This document shows, piece by piece, positions 1-11,281 of a stretch of 64,000 bases of DNA. Both the position numbers and the translations under genes were made by a program. The DNA is from Parascedosporium putredinis (Eukaryota; Ascomycota; Sordariomycetes; Microascales; Microascaceae). The notes under the pieces are model-generated. The model searched no databases. It worked only from the letters and a program-made list of their open reading frames with translations, and was not told the DNA's origin. The first letter of the stretch is position 1, and each line of letters begins with the position of its first letter. The DNA lies in NCBI GenBank assembly GCA_949357655.1, contig CASHTG010000013.1, positions 186,001 through 250,000 of the forward strand, given 5' to 3'.

Positions 1-1317
1 TTTAGCAAATTCCACTCCTTGCGAAGCTCCAGCGTCATCCTCCTGGAGCTGCAGCGCCGTCTGCAAATCCTCCAAATTCCCGCTCCACGCCGCAAACGCC
101 GCCACGAGCATCATGGTCTGCAGCACCCAAAGCCCCGAGTCCGCCGGCGCCAGCAGCTTGACGGCGTGGCGGTAGAATTCCACCGCCTCGGCGTGTTCCA
201 AACTATACGCCGATCCGTTGGCGCACACGGCGAGCACGAGCGGGACGGGAGCCTCGCTCGGCGACCAGGTGTGCCCGTGCAGCAAGGGCTGGTGCTTGTT
301 GAAGTTGTTGAAGTACCGGTTGACGTACCCGGCCATGGCGTGGCGCGAGGGCAGGACAAAGTCGCTCACCTCGGAGATGCGGGCTTGCATGTATTTGTGA
401 TGCTCGTCCGTGATCTCAAGCGCGCTAGCGGACTGCGGGGAGAAGCCGGAGTTGATGCTATGGGCATCTCTGCTGGGGGACGTCGGCCGGGACAGGATGG
501 AGCGCGCCTCGAGGCGGGGAGCGTGGAGTTCGTAATCGGGATTCGTGCAGGCTTCGAGAATGGCGTCGGGAGCTCGGCGAAGCGAGCCGCGTCAAAGTGG
601 AAGCGCTCGACTTCGTGGACGTCGCGTGGCGTGCTGGGCTAACTGATGATGTCGGGGAGAAGATGGGATGTTAGGAAGTGGCTGGGTTCCTGCGCGCGCT
701 GGATATCCGGCACGATGTCGGATGCCCAGGCTGTTGGGGTGCGCAAGTTTGGCGACGCTGGGCTGAGCTGCGGGAGCAATTGTTCACCAAAAGCGGGATA
801 TTCCTGTGTCAAATGCTTAGCTTGGAATATTCTACACCAACGAAAAAGAGCAATGGGCTTCGTAAAGGATTGGAACCTACCTCACTGCCGATGATACTCG
901 GGGAAGGTGGGACTCGGACTCGGACATCCTATGGCTAGGGTCGGTGACAATCCGGGGTTCGGCGTTATGGCCTGTAGAATCCGGGGCCGCGGAGACGGTG
1001 GTACTCCGCGTGGTGCGTCTGAGATCTGGGCGTCTCTTGTCGTGTGCTTTGGCTTCGTGCCGTCGGAGAAGATCGGGGCGGGAGAAGGATTGTATGCACG
1101 AGCTACACTTGTAAGGCTTTTCTTTGGTATCTAGTATACAGTCTCAGTCACATGGTTTCGACCCCGCCTCCTCGGCCTTGTTTGTTTCTTTTTAGACACG
1201 GGACATGGGGGATAGGTTGGTTAGCTTACGAGTACGCTCATGCCGTGTGAGGTGTTCGGACCGAGCAAACTCCCGGGAACAAAAGTGGCAGCGGCGGGTG
1301 ACACGCGGCGGGGTCAT
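1..1317 (-). CDS. C2H2 zinc-finger / fungal_trans transcription factor (3' end outside window)
   Basis: Predicted nuclear DNA-binding regulator, assembled by eye from exons. Exon 1 (1317-1230) begins MTPPRVTRRCHFCSREF and ends in the first C2H2 finger (C-x2-C-x12-H-x3-H, with EHLTRHERTH). An intron at 1229-1131 (GTAAGC donor) leads to exon 2 (1130-886) with the linker TKEKPYKC and a second finger (CSSC...DLLRRHEAKAH). A second intron is at 885-804 (GTGAGG donor). The third exon holds one in-frame TAG (641-639) that a 75-base intron (713-639, CTAAC branch point, TTAG acceptor) would remove without changing frame. Downstream, the segment GYVNRYFNNFNKHQPLLHG (about 327-270) is typical of the fungal-specific transcription factor domain (PF04082). 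A one-base loss near 568-570, in a C run on the coding strand, shifts the frame. The C-terminus lies left of base 1. Target genes are unknown. Divergently transcribed from the hydrolase at 2520. Confidence 0.8.
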
Positions 1318-2519
1318 GTTTTTCCTACTCTACGTGCTCAACGGCGTGAAATCGCCAGAGGTGCTTGGCTTTCGCTTCTTTCACTGGGTTGTGGATATGC
1401 AGAACGACGCTGAGGTCGAGTCATCGAGGCTGAGGGCCACAAGGGAATCCCCTCACGTGGATGGCTTGATGCAAATTTCAAATGTTAGTGGCTTCGGGCG
1501 GAATGTGGGGAGCGAATCAAGCACGGGGACGGCAAGCGGCCTAGTGAACCGATTCTTCTGCTGCCATCTACAGACGATGGAATGAGGCAGGGTCTATGGG
1601 ACATGCGTGGGCAGATTGGTCTCCATGTTACTGGAACGATGGACCGGCCCAATTGTTGTTTTGGGAGGGATGAGACACCAGTGGGAAACATTCAAGACCA
1701 TGACCAATTCGGACCAGACGGTGCATGCGGGGGCGTCGAGCTCGACGAGCGATGGCTCAGTGCAACGACTTCCTTCGCGTGGCCTTTGCCTTCCCTGAGG
1801 GGAAGTAGTGCATCAATCGAGCCATTGTGGGGAAGGGAAACGTGGGGCCGGCCACTTTGGTGTCGGCTACACAAGACACGAGGAAAGAAAGCCGACATCT
1901 AGGTCGCCGACACGCCGGAACCGTACTAGCGTCTACGAAGTACCATGTATTCTCTAGCGTTGCGAGCCAATGCTAGAACTGGGAACCTTGGAGATCCTTT
2001 TCCACCACCGGCGAAATATATGGATCTATGGATAGCTTCATGAAGAGTCCCTGGAAATACACTGCGGGAGAAGCGAATTACCACACAGAGCATTCTCCCA
2101 TATAATGGTTTCAGAGAACCGATGGAATGAAAGTGAGAACTCGGGCCTCAAAATAGCAAATCTAACAGGTCCAATTCTGGATGTAGACCCTCATGCATAG
2201 TGTGCTTTTCCAAGTCCTCCGGCCTTCGGATGACCTAAAGAGAGCGAGGATCTAGCATGCAGATATAGGACTTTGCCCCGCCGCCCCATCTCGATCCCTC
2301 ATATCACCAACCCTGAGAGTCATCTACAGAAGAAAAAGACTCCCGAATCAAGAGGCCTTTCTCCCTTGGACAGGAGTGGGAGGGGGCGTTGGAGTAAACT
2401 CCAACTTACTCCGAATTGCCACTTACTCCAACCAAGCTCTCAAAATATTCCAACCTCATCTCAAGGGAGCCGCAATCTTGCGAAAAGAAAATGAACAATG
2501 AAAAAAACAATGGGTCGCA
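1318..2519. other. Divergent intergenic region between transcription factor and hydrolase
   Basis: About 1.2 kb separates the start codons of two divergently transcribed genes, so it presumably contains both promoters. Short reading frames occur on both strands, but their Arg/Pro/Ser-rich composition and lack of family resemblance argue against coding. I see no repeat, RNA gene or clear binding site. Confidence 0.5.
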
Positions 2520-3525
2520 ATGGCGGGAAAGGAAAATCTTGATTCTCTCCCCACCCCCTACGCGCGGGTTTCCCTCCTTCCCAGCGGGTTCCTTTCGCTT
2601 CCCGAACACTTCTTCTGCGCCGACCAACACGACGTCACCGTCAAGAATCTCGTCCCGTCCATGTCATTTTTAATACGACACCCTCGACGGGACGGAGGAT
2701 TGTATTCGACCTTGGCATCCGGCGAAACCTTGATGAGTACCCAGCAGATATCCAGCCCCATCTACAAACACGTCAGCCTATCCATACCGTGCCGGACGCG
2801 AGCGAGTCTCTCCGAAACGGAGGACTCGAGCCTTCTGACGTAGACATCGTTGTTCTAAGCCACGTGCACTACGACCACGTTGGCGACCCTAGGGAATTCA
2901 CTTCGGCGCAGTTCATGGTCGGGTACGGCACGCGGCACCTGCTTCAACATGGCATGAAGTACCACTCGGCGGCCAAGTTTGAGAAGGACCTGCTACCACC
3001 AGATCGAACTATTGAGCTCCCCGAGCCCGAACAAAAGCGCAGTCACGCAAAACCTATAGAGAACTCTTGCCTGCCTACGCATGGTCTGGACACTCTGATC
3101 CGTGGCATACAACATAGGTGGAAGGCATTTGGGCCATTTCCCAATGCTATGGACTTATTCGGCGACGGATCTATATACATTGTAGACAGCCCTGGCCATC
3201 TCCCAGGCCATCTTAATCTGCTGGCACGCATTGGGGACGCCTCATGGGTTTACCTCGCTGGTGATGCCTGCCACCATCCCCGCATCCTCCATGGCGAGAC
3301 GGGGATGGCAACATGGATGGAAAACGATATGCATGTCTGCATCCACTCGGACAAGAGCTTGGCGGAAGACACGGTCCAGAGAATTGCCAAACTTATGAGG
3401 GAGGGCATCCGAGGCGGGGATCAAGTCAGGGTAGCGCTTGCGCATGATGGAGACTTTTTAGGCGTAACCAGGAGGCAATATGGCCGGGAGAATTCAAATC
3501 TACAAAGGCTGGAGATGTATGCTAA
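2520..3525 (+). CDS. Metallo-beta-lactamase-fold hydrolase (lactonase-like)
   Basis: Soluble metal-dependent hydrolase of about 335 residues. The N-terminus MAGKENLDSLPTPYARVSLL, then LPEHFFCADQH, SFLIRHP and RRIVFDLGIRRNLDEYP, follows the usual fungal family of N-acyl-homoserine-lactonase-like proteins. The metal motif HVHYDH (about 2861-2878), a later histidine in DSPGHLPGHLNLL (about 3184-3222) and the aspartate in LAGDACHHP supply the expected ligands. The C-terminus in the third frame, WPGEF, is also typical. The reading frame slips by one lost base near 2683 (C run) and again near 3480, giving the stop at 3523-3525. If read without the second slip, the frame would run to 3664 with an atypical tail. 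The substrate cannot be told; lactones are only a family-level guess. No intron is needed. Confidence 0.75.
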
Positions 3526-4043
3526 ATCGGACGGTCCATGTAATTCTCAGGCGAATCTCTCGTTTGGAGATAGTACGTGGTTGCTGGTAGGCTTATATTC
3601 TCCTAAACACTGCTTGCAGCCCAGATGTGACGATACCACATATTCTTTTGGTACCAAGATTTAACCTCACTTCGGTACATGTAATATTTGGACATAAACG
3701 TCTTGAACCTAGAGCTATCCCCAATTCACATCGGTTATTGGCTCCACGAGCTAGTACTCCCTACTCCACCAGAACGTGGTCGGCGGAGAAGAAACGTCGA
3801 TATGGGCGGGCTCCAGACTCCAATATTGTCGGGGGCTCCAATACCCCAGCCCACGTTTACCCCAAAACCCTCGCCAACGACACCGTGTCGGGGCTGGATC
3901 GGAGTGACACCTCTCGGCCAGCCTTCGCACAACCCTCGGGATTCCACACGATCCTCGCCGCCATAAATAAACCATAATCATCAAAACCTCACTCATTCAT
4001 CCCTTTGAAGAGGCTACCACAAGCACAAGCCAAAGCAGCAACA
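3526..4043. promoter_or_regulatory. Intergenic region and probable promoter of the aldehyde dehydrogenase
   Basis: A run of about 520 bases between two plus-strand genes. A TATA-like stretch, CATAAATAAA at 3962-3971, lies about 75-80 bases before the ATG at 4044. The leader between them is A/C-rich, as is common for fungal 5' UTRs. No other motif recognised. Confidence 0.4.
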
Positions 4044-5684
4044 ATGCAACTCCACGACGAAACCCTACTCACGCCCAACGCCGCCTTCATGACCGGGGAA
4101 TGGGTCTCGGGGCCCACCCTCTTTGAAGTACAAGGTCCGTCTCTTTCAATCATCGTCTACACGTGCTAACGCATTCCCGGATCGTAGACCCAGCAACATG
4201 GCAGACCATCGCCAGCGTCCCCGATCTCGGCGAGACAGAGACAACCACCGCCGTCAACGGAGCCATCCAAGCCGCCGCCCAGCTTAAGCTCCTCACAGGA
4301 AAACAAAGAGGCCAACTCCTCCGCAACTGGCACCGCCTCGTACAGCAAGCCCAGGAGGACATCGCCACCGTCATCACCCTCGAGAACGGCAAGACGCTTG
4401 CCGAGGCCCGCGGCGAGGTAGCCTACGCCAACGACTTCATCGACTGGTTTGCCGGCGCGGCGCCCCGCATCGACGGCGCCGTGCCGCAAGCCTCTAACCC
4501 GTCCCATCGAGTCGTAACGGTGAAGCAGCCCGTGGGAGTCTGCGGCATCATCACGCCGTGGAATTTCCCGCCGCCATGGTTACGCGAAAGTCGCCGCCGC
4601 CCTCGCCGCCGGCTGCCCTTGCGTCATGAAGCCCTCCCCCGATACCCCTCTCTCGGCGCTCATCTTGGCCCGGCTGGCCTCGGAGGCGGGTTTCCCTGCC
4701 GGCTCGCTCAGCGTCATCACCTCCAAAACCAACACCGTGGCCGTGGGCAAGGTCCTCACGCAGCACCCCGCCGTTCGAAAATTCTCCTTTACGGGGTCCA
4801 CGGCCGTCGGGAAGCTACTCGCGGCGCAATGCACGAGTACGGTCAAACGCGTGAGCCTGGAGCTGGGTGGCAACGCGCCCTTTCTCGTCTTCGATGACGC
4901 GGATCTGGAAAAGGCCGCGGACGGCATCATGGTGAGCAAGTTTCGTCTCGCGGGGCAGACGTGCGTGTGCGCGAACCGCGTCTTTGCTCAAGTCGGTATC
5001 TACGACAAGCTAGCGAGCCTCCTCGTGGAAAGGGTCCGCCAATTCCGTCTAGGCCGTGGCATCGACGAAGGGACAACCATCGGTCCCTTGATCAATGAAG
5101 CCGCCGTGACAAAGGTCCACGGCCACGTCAAGGATGCTTTGGATAAGGGCGCGAGACTCTTGATCGGAGGGCAACCCGAGGAGACGCTCGGCGGCGCGTT
5201 CTTCCAGCCAACTGTGCTGGCGGACGTCCCCAACGACGCATTGTGTGCCAGGGAGGAGACGTTTGGGCCTCTGCTTCCACTCTTCAAATTCGAGAGTGAT
5301 GAGGATGCGGTGAGGCTCGCAAATGCGACAGACGTTGGGCTTGCGGGGTACTTTTTCACCAAGAACATTTCTCGCGCGTGGGCTGTGGCGGAAGCACTGG
5401 AAGTCGGAATGGTTCGTGGTCTTGTGTTATTATGTTCTCTCACATCGCGCCCTGTCGATCAAGCTAATTCGGGTAATGCCTAGGTTGGTGTGAACACGGG
5501 TATCATCAGCGATGTAGCCTCGCCCTTTGGGGGAGTCAAACAGAGCGGGCTGGGACGAGAGGTTTGTCATCCCTCCAAGAGCTGTAGCAAGTGGCCATGA
5601 TACTAACGACCAAGTTTGCAGGGTTCGAGTATCGGCATCGACGAGTTCCTCGAGGTGAAGAGTATTACATTTGGAATAAGTTAG
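4044..5684 (+). CDS. Aldehyde dehydrogenase, succinate-semialdehyde dehydrogenase type
   Basis: NAD(P)-dependent oxidation of an aldehyde to the acid; the closest resemblance is succinate-semialdehyde dehydrogenase of the GABA shunt. Four exons: 4044-4134, 4188-5411, 5484-5561 and 5622-5684. The introns are 53, 72 and 60 bases, with CTAAC/CTAAT-like branch points. Exon 1 begins MQLHDETLLTPNAAFM. ALDH hallmarks are ITPWNFP (oxyanion Asn), SFTGSTAVGK, the general base in LELGGNAPF, the catalytic Cys in GQTCVCANR (about 4951-4980), EETFGPLLP and PFGGVKQSGLGREGS. The C-terminus GIDEFLEVKSI is characteristic of SSADH. Two single-base losses near 4571 and 4588 (C/G-rich runs) break the frame between ITPWNFP and the next helix; otherwise complete at about 485 residues. 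Substrate choice is inferred from family resemblance. Confidence 0.85.
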
Positions 5685-5746
5685 CCGTGGTTTTCGTGGA
5701 AGTTTATCCATCCCAAATAGAGTTGATCCCATCGTCCACGCGTATG

Positions 5747-8272
5747 TCATACCAGAACTACATCCTCATCCTCGCCCCCATGCAAGTCAAACGGGTACTT
5801 TGTATCGTCGGGATCATCTACATGCCCCGAAAATAAAAACACACCTACCCGTCGCCAGCAGGCCTGGCCCACGGCGTTCTTTCCGGCCGGAACCACCACT
5901 AACCCGCCATACTGACAATCCACCCTCATCCCCGTGTATCGAGGATCTGTCGTCTCGGCAGCCCGGTTCTTTTTCCCCGTTCGGCACCAATCCCTTGGAA
6001 CACCAGGAGCACCATGAAAGTGTCGCGGGGAGGGTCGGATCCCGGAAGGAGGGCGATATCGTCGTGCTGATAATTCATCGCGTCCCTTGTTTCCTGCACC
6101 CGCTCTCCCATAAAGAGACCCCCTTGATATGAGAGCCGAACGGCAACACCCGCAAAACCTGTTTTCCGGTTCCGGCTGCGTCCCACTCGAGCGCACAGGG
6201 GATGCGACGGGTGCGCAAGGTGATTTCTAAGCCCATGTAATCGTGAAATAGCACCGTAGGGTCCGTCTTGAGTTTCGGGTGGTGGAACGAGGTGACGCGA
6301 GCCTCGTAGATGGCGTAAGACGAGCATTCGTAGGTGGCGATGCAGAAAAGCGGCCTGACCACATCCCGTATCACTCTCTCGCCCCAGTGCCCCGGCACCG
6401 AGAACCACGACCAAGACGGCGCGCTCTTCGCCGTAGTCTCCCGCCTCGCGCAAAAGTCCCGCCGCTCTTCCATCTTGAACCAGGATACGCTAACGTGCCA
6501 TAGCATTCCGTACACCGCAAACTCCTTCCACATGCCGGCGAGGTACGTATACCCCGTATGGGTCTGGATAGCTCTCGCGATCCCCGCAAAAGCGATGCTG
6601 CGGTCCGTCTCGTAGGTTAGGTTGCGCATCCTGTACTCGCCCACGAGGGAGAACCACTGATAGTTAAAGGTATCCTTGCGCTGGCTGTCGCCCGCGAGAT
6701 CCTCCGTCCCGGAAAAGATGGGGTACAGCACGCGCTTGCCGCCAATCTCGGTGCCGCGTGCGACGCTGCCGAGGAACTCGTCCTCCACCATCTCTCCGCA
6801 TTCCCAAAGAAGGAACCCGGCGCCGTAGTAGATGTTTCTAGGACACATGAGACGCTCTTGGAATACCCAGGCCCGGGTGAGGAGAGGCCACGAAATGCCT
6901 TGCGTGTTGGTGGTCCACTGGGCGGATCGAGACGTCGTGCGGACGATGAGGAATGGCGATGCTTCTGGCGAAGTTGACGCGTCCGACGTGGAGGTTTGGG
7001 GGCAAAATTTAGTCGGCAAGGTAGCTCCAGTCGAGGATCTCGAAGGTGTTTTGTCGAAGCTGTGTCCGACGGAGGATAGACGTACGAGAAATTGCAACTC
7101 GTCCGTCCATACACCGCTGCCATCTTCAAAGCTTCCCTTTTCCAGTCCTCGGCGGAATCTTGGATGATGCAAAGAGAGTCGATCCATATATACGAGTACC
7201 CAAGCGCTCTAGTGATTCGGATCGCGTCCAGGTATTTCACCGCGAGCAACGACTCTGGTATATCGATCTTAAAGTCATCGATATTCGTCGTCTTTAGGGA
7301 CAGGCATAGTTTCGGGTCGGGACCCCACATGTGGCTGAGGGTTGTGTAATCGGGCTTGAATGCCTCGACCTCGGATACGAGTCGAATGCGGCTTCCAGTC
7401 ACGTCGAGTAACCGAGTAGGGTATTGATCGATAGGGGATGTGAGTTGGGGAAACTGTTTACACTTTTGGTGATTCTTCATGCACTGCTTATGCCATGCCT
7501 GGATTGTTTCCAACGTCATCTCGTGCTTTGAGGACACGGGACAACGGGCTTGGCTCGGTGCCTTGTCATTGACTTCAGCATCTACATGGGGAAAGTTAGA
7601 TACCGCGCTTTACACAGTTTTTATAAGGTAGAGAACCATACCCGAGGATCGATAAATGGTCACCGATGTTTTCCGTCCGTATAGGGTCGACATCTCGTGG
7701 TGTCCAACTTCGGAGATCCATAAATCAGCGCCCCTGATCTCACGGCTGTGGGCACATACGAAGGTGAGCTTGCGGATAATCATGTATCAAAGCTAGGTAG
7801 GCCACATACAAGGGTTCCGGGTGGGACCATTCCACCACGACTGCACTTGGCTCACCAAGGCCCGCCACCGATTCTGTCGGGGCGGATTCCTCCCTTCGAA
7901 GCTAAACGACATCTTGTCCACGGTAACTTTTGCATCGTCAGGGTCGAGCAGATACCCGTTCGCGAGGCTCCATAGCTTGGCGCAGAGGTGGCAGTCGGAA
8001 AGATAACCTAATTTCAGATCGTTTGGCGTCCCAAAATGAACCGTTTCCACGGCTCCCCTGTATACCGATCCATTCCTGAGCTCAAGTAGAGTCCGAGAAG
8101 CGCGGACGACGCGTGTGCAATTGGTGCATAGCTCGTGTAGTCTCAGGACGGTCTTTTCATCGACACGCTGTTCATAAGGTATTCTTTTGTCTATTTGTTG
8201 TGACGGCGGCGACATCGTTGGGAAGAAGGACAATCGCTGCGGACGAGCGGGGAGCTGACAATCGCCTCCCAT
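5747..8272 (-). CDS. HET-domain protein (heterokaryon incompatibility family)
   Basis: HET proteins trigger cell death on non-self recognition; this one could equally be one of the many uncharacterised paralogues. Exon 1 (8272 or the second ATG at 8215, down to about 7810) carries a Cys-containing N-terminal region, LCTNCTRVVRAS and CHLCAKLWSLANG. A second exon (about 7757-7653, LTFVCAHSREIRGADLWIS) and a third from about 7592 follow after short introns; the first junction is approximate. The HET core is clear: YTTLSHMWGPDP (about 7350-7315), LGYSYIWIDSLCIIQDS (about 7215-7165), DWKREALKMAAVYG and TRAWVFQERLMCPRNIYYG. Three one-base losses (about 7003 in a C run, 6165, 5970 in an A run) break the frame. 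The C-terminus is GEDEDVVLV, with the stop at 5747. The family is usually found in fast-evolving accessory regions, which fits the neighbouring retroelements. Confidence 0.75.
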
Positions 8273-9050
8273 GAGGCCTAATAGGTCGGGGAAGCGGTCA
8301 AGACATGTTGTTTGAGTAGGCCACTAACCAATCAGACAAGGAGCGCGGGCGGTTTTCATGGTTTTAAGCGCCAAGGATCGATGAAGTTGGCAGTACGCCA
8401 ACGATTTCGTGGATTCATGAGATACATGTATTCATAAGACCCCGGCGGTCGAAATTTCTGCCCGTAGTTCTTAGCAAGGCGACTCCATTGGGTTTACAAT
8501 ATCCAGACCCGACATTTCGGAGGTGGCTTCGGCCTTCACTTCGCGCTCAAGCAAACAGTAGGTTTTCCCTGCTTCAATTAATGTAGCCCCCATCGCACCG
8601 TCTATTGAGACGCTTTATCATGTTAAAAAGAAGAACCTTGAGAATTCCATTAGACTTAATGACGGGCTAAAGAGTGACGAGTGGATGAGTTGTGCAAACT
8701 TGGCCACGTTCGGCAACAATCCGATTTAGTCTAAAAGGCAATGCGCGGAATGTCTAGATGATCTCACGGCATTTGAATAGTTGATTGAGTATTCCTATCA
8801 TTACTCAAGGCTGTCCTACCAGTGGAATCTACCGTTTTTATGGTTGTCGTATCGGGGTCTGTCGGAATCTATCATTCGAATCTCCCATTTCCAACGGCGA
8901 TTTCATCATTATCCACACGTGAGAATCAATTACCCAGCCTTAAACTTGACAACGACCATATTATCTACTGATTCCGAATATCGGACTTGGAAACAGACTT
9001 CCAGATCCGGATATATCTGATACTGATGTCCGGATCCGGACATATAGACC
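8273..9050. other. Intergenic region, no feature recognised
   Basis: About 780 bases between the HET gene start and the first retroelement remnant. It presumably contains the HET promoter. No convincing reading frame, repeat or RNA gene was seen. Confidence 0.4.
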
Positions 9051-9059
9051 ATCATCCAA

Positions 9060-9899
9060 CGAAAGAGCAATATCGTGAAACAGTTGTTCCGATCCCACCT
9101 GTTCCTTTACTGCAGCAGAGGTTGCAAGATGTTCTGCTTCCGTAGGCGATATGGTCGTTGGAACGATCGTCGGAACGATCGTCAGATGGACCATTGGATC
9201 TATATTGAATTCCAATGTTCTTTGTTTCTAATAGATATCGGATCAGATCGTCCGCAGTGTCCATATGTTCCTGTATAGGTGACAGGGTATGCCGGGCGAG
9301 TTCGACGCATGATTTAAGGGCGTCAGGACACAGGACGATGCAGACATATCAAGGTCATTTCGAACGAGGACAGAATTCCATGAAGATAGGATTTTATGGT
9401 GTTTAAGAAGGGCATTATGCCATTCCTAGAGGTTCGATTTCCGAAGGTCATGGTGTAGGATATCTAGCTATCTCCTTTCCATATCTATTTGTAACTGCCG
9501 GTCGTCGATATAGAAGAATTCTTTTATACATGATATCCTGTCTTCTACAGTTGCTTTCTTCGGAAATGTCCTCTTTACTTTAGCTGGGATCGATTGGGAA
9601 ATAATTTCCTTTAGTCTTTCTTCCTTTGTAATGAACCTGTGGTAGATCTTATCCTTTTCCCGGTAGAGCGCAAGTGGGATCTCAAACTAGTCCCTTTCTG
9701 CTGATGTTGGTGGCGCTTCTGGCCATACTGGAGCTATTGGTCTATCTGCTTGGATGGTTTCCGATTTCGTTCCCATGGGTGGAAGGTCATAGTACTGAAG
9801 AATATCTTGGATCTCACAGTAGTCTCGTAGATCCACATACCACTCTGGAAAGTCATGGGACTCGGTAAGCTTGGTCAGTTTGAAGCCGTTGGATGACAT
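9060..9899 (-). mobile_element. Degenerate Ty1/copia remnant, small copy (gag N-terminus + RNase H end)
   Basis: Reads on the minus strand as a shortened relative of the element at 11282-13162. At 9899-9690 the gag start reads FKLTKLTESHDFPEWYVDLR and YCEIQDILQYYDLPPMG, close to the larger copy. At about 9270-9060 the end of the pol region appears: DDLIRYLLETKNIGIQY, then a decayed RNase H tail with EAEHLATSAAVKEQ and FHDIALSLDD. Between them only about 400 bases remain, with several frame breaks and stops. Integrase and reverse transcriptase are absent. A dead, internally deleted insertion. Confidence 0.75.
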
Positions 9900-9969
9900 C
9901 GTCGGAATAGTTGGAATGGTGTAGATGGACAGGAAGGTTCTTGGAAGTGATGGATTGTTGGAAGAACTG

Positions 9970-10600
9970 CGATGCTTGGAGTGTGCAAGGTCGTCGTGGA
10001 TGGTATCGGGCGTTACGGACGTCAGCTGAAGGATCTATGGAAGGATAAGGATATCCGAAGCAATGCCGAAGCTAGGTGGCGGATATTGATTGATGGTAGA
10101 TCCGAATCCGGATGGCGTTTATTACCTCTATATCTGACCGGAACGGTAGTTCAAGACGGATTATGTAAATATTCCAGAAATATAAGACATAAAAGAGGCA
10201 GGAATTCCCCTGTAGAAATGGACCTAGTAGAAGGTGTTGAAGGATGACGGAAGGATTCCTACGGAAATAGAAGTCCGTCACGGAAACAGATATCCGTTGT
10301 GGAAACAGATATCCGTTGTGGAAACAGATATCCGTTGTGGAAACAGATATCCGTTGTGGAAACAGGTATCCGATGCGGATACCGGTTTCCGACGGATCCA
10401 CATGACGGATATCGACTTCCGTTCCGGAAGATGGTATCCGACGGTTCCAGGAATGGCAACTATAAAAGACCGTAGATTCCTCCATAGAACGGCTCCAAAT
10501 AATGGAACCAAGCAGCAAATACGAACACATTTTACCCTCTGTTCAATAGAAGGATCTAAGCAGCGAATACAAATATCACAAACTATTTAAAAGATTTTGG
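9970..10600 (+). repeat. LTR-like sequence, plus orientation
   Basis: LTR-type sequence of the copia family seen here. It contains CTATAAAAG (about 10450-10458, a likely LTR TATA box) followed by a block around GGAACCAAGCAGCAAATACG and CCTCTGTTCAATAGAAGG that recurs at about 13375-13430 and, reverse-complemented, at about 10780-10800, 13810-13860 and 32790-32830. Upstream, the block GGAACGGTAGTTCAAGACGG...GAATTCCCCTGTAGAAATGG recurs at about 13515-13600. Exact ends and target-site duplications could not be fixed by eye. Confidence 0.6.
10279..10372 (+). repeat. 19-bp tandem repeat inside the LTR-like sequence
   Basis: The unit ATCCGTTGTGGAAACAGAT is repeated head-to-tail about four times with almost no change, flanked by diverged half-units (CACGGAAACAGAT before, GTGGAAACAGGTATCCG after). 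It lies upstream of the LTR TATA-like box, where copia-type LTRs often carry enhancer repeats. The related sequence at about 32930-32975 has only one or two diverged units, so the array seems to have expanded locally. Confidence 0.8.
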
Positions 10601-10639
10601 ATGACTTCTTCGATGTGGTGGAAGGGGATGTTGTGAGGT

Positions 10640-10935
10640 GTGAATATCAGAGGTATCTAATGGTAAATACACCACTGTAAATATATGAGAATGCTACCGA
10701 AAGGTACTTTTTCCAGCAGCCTAAGAAGACAAGTAAAGGATGCTGAGGCTATGAGCGATTCTAGACTCATAACTATTGAGCAGGCTTCGTATTCGCTGCT
10801 TGAAATGTATCCTTTCTATGACCCGTTTTTATAGGGATATTCTATGGTTCTTATAAATGACATTTTAGGACCTATTAGAAACGTGTCTGCTGATCCAGAT
10901 CCACATCAGGCTCGGAAACGGATCTACTTATCCGA
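10640..10935 (-). repeat. LTR-like sequence, minus orientation (probable 3' LTR of the larger copia remnant)
   Basis: The block AGCAGCCTAAG...GAGCGATTCTAGACTCATAACTATTGAGCAG...CGTATTCGCTGCTTG matches, in the same orientation, the block at about 32712-32820. It is the reverse complement of the plus-oriented LTR at 10.2-10.6 kb. It lies just downstream of the minus-strand coding remnant, where that element's 3' LTR should be. Confidence 0.5.
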
Positions 10936-11281
10936 ATATTAGACTCAGAAACTGGAATCCGGGCATGACTAAATCAGCGTCATTCGGATCTCCATTTCCT
11001 CCAAGATCTAGAAGGAAGGCCTTTAGATATCTAAGCCATCTAGATATTTGATTTCTACAAGACGCATCAGTGGGATGAAACGCTGATACTTCTAATATAG
11101 AAGGATCTTTATAATTCCATTCGCAGCCATTTCGTCTATCTGTATCTCGCTGGTAGATATCGTTCCACGTTGGACCTTCTGCTATAACCAATGGCGATAG
11201 ATATCTACATGTCGTAGTCAGGTATGAAGGAGGACCGCCCTGCGTTAGTAGCCTGATTGTCTACAGATTATCACATAGTCT

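Noticed and set aside
639..641. In-frame TAG as proof that the transcription factor is dead.
   Set aside because: A 75-base intron with a CTAAC branch point and TTAG acceptor removes it in frame. The remaining defect is a one-base loss like those elsewhere.
19..642. Plus-strand frame of about 207 residues at the left edge.
   Set aside because: Arg/His-rich, no family resemblance, and antisense to the fungal_trans region, which reads convincingly on the minus strand.
10279..10372. The 19-bp array as a CRISPR-like array.
   Set aside because: The units are contiguous with no spacers, the genome is fungal, and the array sits inside an LTR-like sequence.
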